Assembly: GCA_030762175.1 (NCBI GenBank)
Contig: CM060833.1
Coordinates: 153,896,501 to 153,960,500, forward strand
Length of the DNA: 64,000 nucleotides
Origin: Metallyticus violacea
Lineage: Eukaryota > Arthropoda > Insecta > Mantodea > Metallyticidae
Direction: 5' to 3'
The notes under the pieces are model-generated. The model did not search any database. It was given only the letters and a program-made list of their open reading frames with translations, and was not told the origin of the DNA. This document shows, one piece after another, positions 14,201 through 27,000 of this stretch. A program made the position numbers and the translations under genes. How positions within the stretch are numbered: the stretch's first letter is position 1; each line of letters starts with the position of its first letter.

Positions 14201-17200
14201 CCTGACAATATCTGATGAGTTAGTATATGGAAATGATTGTCCACCATTATAGACAGCACTGTACTGCCTTCCTCTCAGTACTCTCAATTCAGCATTATTC
14301 TTGTCAGCCAAGTGATTAACTCCTAGCTTGAAACCTAAGCCAGCTCGGTTTTTTGATGCAATGAATCTAAAAACGAATAAGCAAAACATTAACTCCAAAA
14401 TTCTAAGACAAAATTGTCCAATATTTTATTCCTAACAAGACTAGGTGCATTAGAGTGGAATTGAACAATCAGATAAATCTATATTATTTGCAAATCTATT
14501 CATACTATTATTAATGTTACTGCGCTAAAAATACAGTCTTTAAAAAAAACATAAAACAAAATAACCAAGGGCAACAAAAATCAAAATGGCTTCCAAAAAA
14601 TGCTTAAACTTTTCTGGCAGTCTTCATCTGATAACTTGATTTTAAATTTAAGGTTTTAATGATGCTTTTAAATGCACTTTAAAAAATGTGACACTATAAT
14701 AAATATTGATTCTTTGTTTTGCAGCAAATTTGCAATCTTTGCAATAAAACTACCTGAGTGGTAATATCTCAGATAGTGAAATGGGCTGTGAACTGATAGC
14801 TTATTAGGTAAACATAGGCAGTGAGGTATGTGTTGAAATTTTGCTTGTGGTAACAATATTACTAATGACGGATGGCATTGAATTGAATCCTAGACCAATG
14901 ATAAATGAGACAACTGTTGAGAAATGTGGGAGCTGCTTTAAGACATTGAGGACTAATGTTGTATGTAGTAACTGTGCATTCTGATATCATTTTAGCTGTC
15001 AAAATATTGCCTGTGCTGCCTCAGTAGTAAAAATGGGCATTAAACACCATTAAAAAAATATTAAAGACAAATGGGCTTGTAAAGACTGCGGAAAGAGCAG
15101 ACAGATGATTACAGACCAGAAAGGGCTAAAGTGACTACAAACAGAAGTGGAGGAACTAAATGCTTAGTACCCCCACAGGTGGCCGAGGTCATTAAGGCAC
15201 GGACTGGTGAGTGGGAAGTCTGGAGTTCGAATCCCACCAGGACCGTCCTCCCTGACTGGGGTTTTTTTCCAGGTTTTCCTCATCTCTTCTAGTCAATTCA
15301 AATAAGTTTTACTACCCACCTCATATTTTGTCTAAATAACTGTTTCCTTAGAAAGTGCTCCATATTATCTATATAGTTCTTCTTGTGCCTTTTCTTGAAC
15401 TTCTCAAAAGCAGTATCCAGATGATCTTCATAATTATCAATAAACTCTTTCATTGGATTTAAAGAGTATATATGCTCTTCTCCAGGACCAGGGAAGCTTG
15501 TGCATGTCATATCTGCAAGAGATCACAACAACTATCAAGCCATCTACACATTACTGCTGATGGTTATCTGTGTGATTCAATGGAAACACACATAACAATT
15601 TTTAATAGCACATATTTTTAATGTATTTATTTACTTGATATTCAGCAGCAACTTTATTATTGTAGTTAAGCAATATAAATATAATCTTTAAAATTAAAGA
15701 TTAAAAAGAAAGCAGAAAGAAATAAATATTACATTTTCAGTTACAAGGGTTATTTGAAAAATTTGTCAGAATGACCCATAAGTTGCACCAGTAATTCCAC
15801 ACCAATTACTGTATCAAAATCTGCCATCTTCAGCAAAATAGTGTGTAGTAATGCTTCATTTGATGAAAAACTGTAGTAGGTATTGTTCTTTGTTGCAGTG
15901 CTGATGTTGCACATTGAAAAAAGAACAAATAACAAACACATGAAGTACTTAAATTATATGTGAAGAAGTATGTGACAACAAACAGAAATTCTTAATGACA
16001 TTGCTAATACTCTATTGGGCTTTTGGATTACAGAAAAGGGATATTCTTTCATAATCTGTTTAAGAGTTCTTGGTCAGTATGTGATATTATTTGAAGGTAA
16101 GACCTAGTTTAGTCTTTCAGAATGTGTTAATACTCAAAGCAATAGTATTAAGATTATTGAAATCCCAGTATTATTTTTGACCTTCCTTCGCATGATCAGA
16201 AAATTAAAGGTGTGATAATATTGAGTTGGTAGGCTAGCTTTGAAAGATATTACTCCTGTAGGTATAAAGTACCACAAAAGCATATAAAGTGGTTGAAGAA
16301 AATATATACAGTAGTATAGAGGCTAAATTAATGTTTGGGGTATAAATTTGGGGTAATGATGAAGGATGGCTAAATGTAGACTTGATTCACGGGAATTTCT
16401 GCAAACAAATTAAGGGCCTACCAAAAAGCTCACCAAATGGAGTTGCACAAGCTGAATTATGTAGAGTAGGGAGTAAAGGAAAAATAATGACAAGAACTTT
16501 GAAATATTGGTTTAGGATTAAGAATTTAGAAGAGAATTGTATTTTGAAATACTGTCAGTGACACAAGAGAAACTGAGGAGAGGAAAGACTTGGGTTAGTA
16601 GAATCAATGAGATTATGGAAAACATTGGCTTGGGTATGCTGTGGTATGATAGAGAAAGTAAAGAAAGAGGTTTTTGGAGAGAATTAAACAAAGAATTGAT
16701 GATATGGAAAGACAGGAGATATTAGGTACTTTTAGTAGTAAAAAGCTATTGAAGGTTTATAGGGGGTTAAAGGAAACATAGGGTAGAGAGAATTAAGTGG
16801 ATTAGGTGATAGGTGGACGAGGGAGGGAATCACATGGGCCCAGACAGGAGTAGTGGATCTGAAAGGAATAAGAGGAGGTTTAAATATAGAAGAATGTCCA
16901 ATGTTTGGAATGCAAGATAGTTACGGACATGCAATTGTGAAATGTAGAGAAAATAAAGAAATGGGAGCAAAACATAGGATTGAGAAGTGGGATAACTTAC
17001 CATTAGAGATAAGGGGAAATAAGTTAGTGAATATGAAAACAAGGCAGAAAATCTTGGAGTTTGCAAATTATTTAGGTAAGGTTAAAAGAAAATGGTTGAA
17101 GAAAATTAGTAAGAAATGAGAAACAAAATCAGCCAGAAACATAATTTAACCTGATTTTTGATCGAGTTAATTTTGTAAATGTAAGTTGCCTGATAGTTAA

Positions 17201-20200
17201 GTAATTGCAAGGTTGAAACTATTCTGGCCACTTGGTTACACAGCAACTCAGGAAGATTTACTACATTAAATATAGTTGTATTTTCTTGTATGACTGAGCG
17301 ATTGTAAAATAATACTGTGGAAACTTGTTCTATTATTTAGCAGAAATAAATTTAATTCAATACAATATTGAGCCATATCCTGGGGCCTAAATATTTTTAA
17401 AGAACACTTTACTCAGTAAGATATGTAAATGGAATATGAAATACAATTTTTTCAAACTTGGTGAAGAAGAAAACCAGTAGAACATTTTATGCAAAATAGT
17501 GCATCTTTACATACAGCAGAACATTTAATGGGTGCATTAAGTATCATGTTCAATAACAGAATAATTATTTCTGGTCATGATCTCAAAGTATACCAGCATT
17601 GCAACTATTATCCTGTAATTTTGAAAATAAAGCACACAGAAACAATCCACATGATCTGAAAGCTCTAAAAGAAAAACAAATTCTGAAACAATTTCCTATA
17701 TTAACTAAAATAAACTTCATGTTTCTCATAATCTGTTTTAGAAGAATATAGAAATGTCTGAGAGATCTGTTCATCACACCTCCACCTGAGTAAAGTATCC
17801 CCAAAGCATAACAAATTATCCAGCAATCAACATTAGCTGATGAATTTTCTGTGAAACATGAAAATTTAAACAAATAAGTAGAGCCAATAAGAGTTGATTC
17901 ATCACAGTTGATTCCTTGTCTTCCCAATTTTGATAAACTGAGAGCAGTTCAGCTGCATGAAATTGTAGGAAATGCTTAGCAAGGCCAAAATGCATCATAA
18001 ATCGCCAGGGCCTTTGCTTGTGACTGAAGAACGATGAAGAAATATTAGACCATCACCAGGAGGAGGAAGCTGAATGAACCAATCACAACTGCACTTAAGC
18101 AGACAGCTTTGGCGGGAAATTTAAGATTTAGAGATTGGTATTTGAAGCTTAATCTCCTTGCATAATAATAACATGCTTTAATTTGTATTTTTAAATAGCA
18201 GTAAGCTATTTTCCTCCATAAAGCAAGAATAATTCAAATAATTTAATGCTTCAGTCCATAATATAATATTCATAAGAGTGCTAGTGAAATTCTTATTTTA
18301 CTATTCAAAAAAGGAGAATAAAAAATTTATTTATGGGACGCAAACAATATGCTTCTGCCAGTCATAGCTGAATGTATGTTTAGCTAATATAATTTCAGTA
18401 ATTAATCTGTAATGGTCAGTTTCGCTTTCATTTATTAAACCTGTTATGGTATCTGTATAGTTAAGATACACTGTATGAGAACTACATGTGTATAGCATTT
18501 TCCCTTCTTTATTTGATATGCAATACAGATATACCATCAGTAGTTGAGTTGCATGTACATTTTCACCCATTTCATGGCATTTAGCATATATTTTGACAAA
18601 GCAATTAAACAATGGCTTGAATATTTTCAATGCTGACACTGGTTAAGTTGACTCTGTGACTTGATTAATTTTCATACCACGCCTGCCTCAATGATACTGT
18701 CCCACAAAAGGTGTACATTTAATTTCTTGAAAGATATTATAAAATATAACATTCATTAACTGCATCTCACTGTTAATCACTTTAGTATATAAGACAAGAA
18801 AGAAATACAGTAATTTTACACATGACATAGTATCAGAAATAGTTCTTTTAAACCATAATTCTACTTTATTGATGCATATAATCACATAAGTGTCTATTGC
18901 TACTTCATTTGCATGTCCCTGTACTTCTGTTGGCACTGGACCTCAAATTACATGACTGGCTGACACTGCTATGTCTTCCAGCATTTTCTCATCAGTAGAT
19001 TATATTATGTGTAATTAAATCAATTGTACTTGCTGTAGACAATGGAGTGATAATCTATGATGATGGAAGCAAGTGCTTTCATTAATGTTATTTAAGTTAA
19101 GTGGAGTTAGTGTAAACATGTTAATTACATTAGTTTAGGATACATTATGTATCCTACACCTCTCCCACTGGAGATTTACAGAGACATTATTTTATTTTCA
19201 CACTTAGTCTTGTATCTTGCTTATAAGCATACATAAATATATAAAATGTCTTTCAAATTCAATACATTTACTTAACTATTATATGCTTTCATTTTCACCT
19301 TCAAATCAGTTTCTTCTAGTCTAGCATTTCCTCATATTCCTATTTACTAATCAATTTAGTTATTAATGAATTTTAATTTTATCTTGAAATACTACTAGCC
19401 ACTATACAAATTCAGATAAAATATATTACTCACTATTACAGAGCTGAAACACTTCTGGACGTGGTTCTTCATAGGAATACCATTCATATTCAAGGTAATA
19501 GTGATCAAAGTGTGACCCAATTAGGGAATTGTAACCCCTCATTTCATATTTCACAGGAATAGCAGCCTTTAGCTTGGGATATTTATGTGATTTCTGCAAA
19601 GCAACCACATTGATTAAACATGATTAACTCAGTAAGAGAATTGTACCTCTGTATACTTACTCAGCTATTGATTGAGGCATTTTCTGGTATTATGCACAAA
19701 ACAAAGTAGATTGGTTTTGCATTTTAAAGTGATTATCTTTTAATATTGTCACATTTTCTACTGCTACTCATGAATTATCAGTTTCATTTGCAAAATGTTT
19801 CAAGATATTAAGAAGGCAGCTATTGTAAAATTAAACATATTTTTCCTTGTAATTATAATACAAGCATTGTGCCATTTATAGATTAAAAATTGCAAAAGTA
19901 ACATTACCAGGCCAAGCTAAAGAATTCAAGTACAAATGTTATATTGTATTCTGTAATATGCTGTGCAAGTTCATCTTAATTATACTCCTAAAGATGTGCT
20001 GTACAAACACAAGAAATTGGGTCATAATGTGAAATGCTATAGATTGTTAAAGCCATGGACTCAGTATTTGATACTTGAACTGTATCAAAAAATATATCTC
20101 CCTCTAAACAATTCAGGTTTGAAAAGTTTGTGCCATTTCTGCATACAAAACAATGAGAAAATTTTCTTGAAATCTCATAGTAAATACCAACTCTTTTGAC

Positions 20201-21056
20201 AAACTTCTAGAGGTATTCAAGGATGTTTGCTAAGTATTTTGATGTAAGGAATCCATGGCCTCCAGTGTCTCATTTGCATAATTGTACCTTCATTTTCTCT
20301 GAGCATTATCTAACCTTCCTCAATGCATTAACACACTTTTTAGTCTTGTTTATTACTCTAGAATGTTACATGAGCTAATAGTGAAAGGAATCAATTTATT
20401 TCCTCAAAAATTGGCTGATATGCACCTTTTGTAACGTGCAATTAAATGTAATGGTAGAGATACTCAGAAACACAATGCACAGTTTTTTTGTTCATCACAG
20501 AACACTTTTCTTCCTTAGGCAAATAGATGCAAGAAAACACTTCATATCAAGTTAATATGTGCAACAATGTCCATGCAGATATATCTGAATCACTTGCCTT
20601 GAAGTGATTTTAAATGCAGCTTGAAACAATCCCATAATCAGAGATTAACAACAATTTGACCCATACCATCTGCAGAACCATTGCAGTCAGAGGACTTTCC
20701 ATATACAGTGAATTTGCAACTTGATTTTAACAGCAGTGCAGACTATTTATATTTTACTGCTTCATTACAGACAAGGCACTGTTTATACGATAAAACATGT
20801 TTAACAGTCAAAATAGCCATATTTCAGAGGAGGAAAATCTGCATCAACAGATACATTGATGCTTTCCTTAACATGTTGTTAGTTAAGAACTTATCAAGGC
20901 TTGAATTGTGATAGAATCATTAATATAAAGTGTAATTATGTCCAAACCAAACATTTCATATAATTCATTTTTCACATTATCGTTCAGCAAACATAATTAC
21001 ATTCATTAGTGGTAATTATGTTAAATAAATACTGTGCTCAACAACAGAAGAATCTA

Positions 21057-21095
<39 letters not shown>

Positions 21096-24000
21096 GGCAA
21101 AGCAGAAGAAAGAAAAGCTTTTTTTTCTCAAGACAAGTATGTTTCAAATAAAAAATTCTATCCTTTATCTTTAGGTTCATCAAGTAAACATTTGTCACTT
21201 TTTTTCCCAGTGAAACAAAGTCAGCAAGACATAAAACAAACCTTGTATCGGATCCACATCGTATACTTGTTCACTTTGTCCCCTTTGACATCCACTAACC
21301 GCCACTTCTCACAGGTTAGACCATCTAACACCTCTTCACCAATCAACTGCAATAAAAAGAAAAAACTAATAATTAATAATTATGTATGAAAGCTTTTCAG
21401 CAAATTTAAATATTTCATAGAGTCAAATGAGCATGCTAAAATTAATACAGAGTAACAAATTAAAGATACATGCAAAAAAAGTAATAATCTGATTTTATTT
21501 TATTTTTTCTGTTAATTTTAAATAATGCAATTTGAACTTTAAAAACACTGTAGAATCACGCAGGAAAACAGTATAAGCATTCTTTTTATTTTTTAAGGTA
21601 CATTTTAATGTGCTTGTTACAGCAAATACAGAATTCTCCATGTGATGAACTCAGTAAAGTGAGCATCCAACTATAGTGATCCTAAATTGAACCCAAAAAA
21701 TCCTGACATCATAGAATAAAACTTATTGAAAATTCTGACTTAGCACATTGGGATTATACAAAATCTCTTTATTTACTTTAGGCAACAATCACAAAGTGTA
21801 AATATGCAGGCTAGTGATTATTTATGAAAATATTTCAGTCAATACAGATGTCTCTCAGGGTGTAATTATTAATTCAATACAGGTATCACTGGAACATGAT
21901 GCTTGCAATGATGTTAAATCAAATATCATTGCCTTAGGCATATTCAGCCAAATCAAAGTAACAATTCTTGACAACAGAGAGTCGGTTCTGGTTGTCTAGT
22001 GGTAACCATACTTGCCTTATAGACCCAAGATCATGAATTCAATCCTAGCCAAGGTCAATGGATTTTTCCTTGCATAAAAAAATAAGTATGACTTCTTTCA
22101 GAAGGGAAGTAAAGCAACAGGTCTCCCATATCACAGATTTATGGCATGTAAAAAGGAACCTCAAGCCTGAAAGAAGAGGCCTCTGAGCAAAATGTATACT
22201 TAAGCTTACAGTATGACATCTTCTCATGCTGAATGGGATTAAGAACATTGTGCTGATCTTGTCCGGATCTCATTTGCCAGTGACTTTGGCAGATATAGGC
22301 AGATAATGAGGTATTCCTGTACATGGCATGTTAGCTCAGATGGTTACAGCACGTGCTGTAATACAAAGGTAGTTTTTTTATTTGTTTTATTTATGGATGC
22401 TCGTTAACATCTCAGGTCATCAGCATCTCATTCAAATCTGGGCATGAAACAACCGATAAATTTTGCTCAGAGGCCTCTTCTTTCAGGTTTGGGGTTCTTT
22501 TCATGCCGTAAATGTACGACATGGGACCCCTTCCAAAGGAAGCCATACTTAGGATTTTTACATCCAAAAAAATCCATCGGTCCCACCTGGGATCAAACCC
22601 GCGATCTTGGGTATAGGAGGCAAGTATGGTAACCACTACACCACCAGGATCAACACAACACAACACAACAATGGTAGTTGGTTCATATACTTATGGTAGA
22701 ATCTTTTTATTTCTTTTCTTCTGCTGGAGTTAAAGGAGATTTGCCACCATTACAATGATTTACTGGCTAACATTATGTTTATGTATTTTTAATGTTTTGC
22801 TGGAGTCCAAGGAGATTTACCATCGTTACAATGATTTACCCACATACTTAGTAGCACACAATCCCCGTATCACTTTATATTTACAACAAGGAGGTAAGCA
22901 TAGGCCTTCCACAGATATAGAGAGATAATTATGTGCTCCAGTACAATGGTTCAAATACTCATGGCCAAAGGCTTTTTTTTTTTCTCTGCTGGAGTTAAAG
23001 GAGATCTGCATTACAATGATTTAGGCAATTATATTTACAAACAATTTTTTCTCCTGGAGTCAAAGGAGATTTGCCGATAACATCCAGCTTTTCTAGGTTA
23101 CTTCAGAAACATGCTCTCTTAAGTTTTTATTACATTAATTCTCCTTCCCACATTCCATTCCAGGCTACAAATTCTTTTGATATAATCAGCATGAACAAAA
23201 AATAATTAACCACAAAGCAAACTAACACTATCTATTAACAACACATTGCACTAACACATTCTATTAAGACATTGCACAATTTGGCACTAAAGCTCAGGCA
23301 ACTAAACTCACTAAAGAGACATCTGATTTACTTCGGTTTTCTCTGCTGCCATCTGTGTAATCTTGTGCCTCACAATCCGAAGGGGGTGGATGAGGTCAGC
23401 ATGAGAAAACAATCTTATTGCAACATTAAATTTATTTGCCCTGAATTGAATTGAATGGGACATTGATGACCATAGATGTTAAAGAGCATCTCAAAAAATA
23501 AATAAACAAATAAAACAAAAAAAAAACAAATAAAAAAAGTAACCATCAGAATAGAGTCTAAAATCAATTTTTGGTTGAGTTTACTCATTCTTATCACCTT
23601 TCAATTATTAGCAATTCAATTGTGATTGTAAGTATTCATTCACTATATATACAAACTTAGTGAATTTTTTGCTACTAGTGTGTTCTCTGAAAATACTCCT
23701 TCAGTCTCTGAGAAAAACTCTTAGAAATAAAGCAAATAATTCTGAGATAAAATCAATGCCATCATTAAATTTATACTGCATGGATTACATCTGCGCATGT
23801 GCAACATCATTATTGCCCCACGTAGTGTGGGGGCACCCCCAACCACAATAACTTAAAGATATCTCAAAAGTTCATGACGTTTGGACTTCAATGCCATTCA
23901 TTCTCCTGCTGTTAACGTATATGCAGGAAAATCTGAACATGCAACAGTTTGTGAAGGCACCAAAGCAGTGAAGACACACATCAGTGCTGGGTCACCTCAC

Positions 24001-27000
24001 AACATTATGTGCAAATGTTTCCAAAAAACTAAATGAATTTCTATGTACTATCTATTCAGTTATAATACGCCACATCATTGATGTAAAATGGTTTTCATAA
24101 ATTCTTCATAAAACCAAAATTTAGCTTCTCAAACATGAGACTATAACCAACAGCAGATTTTATTACAATATAACTCAGATGTACCTAAATAATGCTAGTG
24201 AACAGTAAATGTAGGAAATCAGACAGACAAACCAACCAAACCTAAATGCTAGAGAGCAGCAAGATGGCAAATGGAAGAAATTGCTCAATTATTTGGCTGT
24301 GGTTATGGTGATGGTGGGCTATGATCTAGAAGATCTAAAATTAGAATTACTGTACACATCAAATGAAAAGCCATGCCTATCCTGTTGAAACAAAAGAAAC
24401 TCAAAATATCTTTCCAATTATTAGTTGGTACTTTTTGAATTTTGTATGCACCAAATGGCAATTGAATTAAAGTGATTCTGCATATTGCTATTACATAACT
24501 AAGGGAAACTTTATAAGATTACTTCATAGTTATAGTAGAAGCACATGTTTCAAATGACCAGCATTTTTCTAAATGGTATGTGGCACAGAAGGATCAAAAC
24601 AGCTTCATAATTCTACAGAAAAAAATTGCAGGATATTAGGTCTGGATATCAAGGTGCCCAGGGCAGGAGATTCTGGTTGTCATTTTCATGTCCAATCCAA
24701 CTCAGTAGGAGTTAATTATTCAAGAAATCTCATACATGCTTGTGTAAATGGGTGAAAACTAGTTCAATTGCACAATAAAGGTATGTCTTTCCCCATTTAA
24801 TGCAGCATCAGCCACTTCATAACATCTCAAGAAATGCTCTTCCGTGATTGTTTTTGCTGCAGTATAAAGCAACGAAAAACATATTTTTAGGACACACTAG
24901 CTTTGTCGGATTCCCACCAAGTTTGAGAATCAGTTATGGATTCTGTAGTCTCTAAATCAGATAATGTATTTACACAAGTGTATGTGTGTGTATTTATCTT
25001 TCCAGCAAAGCAAAATGTAGCCTAATCTGTGCATACCAATTAGCCTAAAAATTAACCTGCATCATATCAACATCACCACCCCACCGCCACTCTGATGCAG
25101 GAAACCTGGTTTTTATGACAATTGTCAGATCTAAGAGCCTGAAGAAATGTTAGGCAATATGTCTTGAATTGTAGTTGTTTAATTAAAACACTCTATATAA
25201 TTGTTCATGGAACACCAAATTCCCTTGAAGCTATAGAAATTAACTTGCTCAGGCTATATACAATTTTCTCATACATGTTTCATTTAAATTAACAGTAAGC
25301 CAATGCTTTTCCTGAACCCGATTCCATAATTCATAATACCATCATTGGATAGAATTACCTTAAAGTGCCTCCTTTGACACTTTGTACAAAAATGATGAAC
25401 CATTGTAATGGACTTTGTTTTGTGATATTTAAGAACACATAAATGCTTTTACAGTTCCACCAGCTGCTATTTTGCAAAAATTAAATTTTGGCAGGCAAAT
25501 CACAAATACATAGTGTTGTTTAATAATATAGTACAAAAATGGCCAGTTTTAATACAATGAAGAAGAAAGGATACTTTAATAATTAACACAATAATCAAAA
25601 TAAATCAGCAAAATGCTTTCTCACTATAGCTAACTGCTGTTTTCCAAAAACTGAATTTTGACAAGCAAATCATTGGAACAGTTTTTCAATACTTTGCAGC
25701 AGAATGGAAAAATTAATAATCAACAAGTAATCAAAATAAATTAGTGAAATTAGTATGCTCTCCTTTAGGTCAAACTTAAGTTGACATAAGTTTCACAATT
25801 TTCTGGTTTGCTGATCACTGATTTGTGATCTTTTGCAGTCAGAGGAATGCATTTTATTTTAATGTTGTAAGATTTCCAATTACTGCAGATTATGACCCTT
25901 ATGGATATACCAGTATCCTCATTTCTTCATTAAAAACTAAAAGTTTGAATGTATATTTCATAGTTCGTGTTCCTTATACTAACTCACCTTGAAATCTGTA
26001 AGATCTGGCAGCATGCTTTGCGGCTTAATTCTCATTTCAATTGTTCCATTTACTTGCAAACATGTATCCACATTCTCTTCTGTTTCTGTAGTTATTGGTG
26101 CCACCTTCAAGCTTGTGCCATACTCACTGGCCTTGCTTAGTTGGTATGTTTTTACCATGCCTATGATAAACACAACACATACTTGAGGCTGCAGTTTTCC
26201 ATAGAATGTGACATTAGATCAGAAACAGAAGAAAAATTAATGGCCAAAGAGAAAAATATACAACTACAGAAAGTAAAATCATGTGATGTATGTCATACTA
26301 AACGGTCTTATTGCTTCACTTACTTGTTAGTTCCATTTATTTTTTAAAATAATTTTCTATTTTAAAAGATATGTTTTAACTACAGAAAGGTTTAACTAAA
26401 GAAGAAAAACACCTATTCAGACTATAAGTAACTGGATTTTGGATGGCAAGTAAAGCACATTTTATTAGGCAAAATGATTTTTGTGGCATCCATCTGTTAA
26501 TAAGCAAGGTTCATTAATTTGCTCACTGAAGATATTGCTTCCACATTTTCTGCAACTTAGCATCAGCCTTGAGAGTAATGTTATAATGAGATCACCAGAG
26601 ACTTCCATATTTGCAAGTCACAAGTAAAACTTAAATGAGTAATCAATTCACACACACACACACACACACACACAAACCTAACATAAGGCTAATCTCAAAT
26701 GGATCCTAGAAACCACAGAAGCCAGTGAAATACTGTGGCTTGCAGTTTCTGAATAAAACCCTCTGTTATGAAAATATGGATATGCTTTGAGACAAATTTG
26801 AGAACAATTGAGCTTCATGATTGGTTCCACAACATCAGCTGCCATTTTTGGCCTGTACTGTATTTACTGTATTGTGCGATATAATTATTTGGAGAACATT
26901 TTTAAAATTTTATTTTGAGTTAATACGCCTGGGAGTTGTGTAATTGGTTGTGCAACTTAAGGAAATAAAGGCATTAAGTTATATCGACATTCATTTAGGA

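Noticed and set aside
20681..20911. 76-codon ORF in intron 4
   Set aside because: No known motif and no neighbouring blocks; probably chance or an unidentifiable relic.
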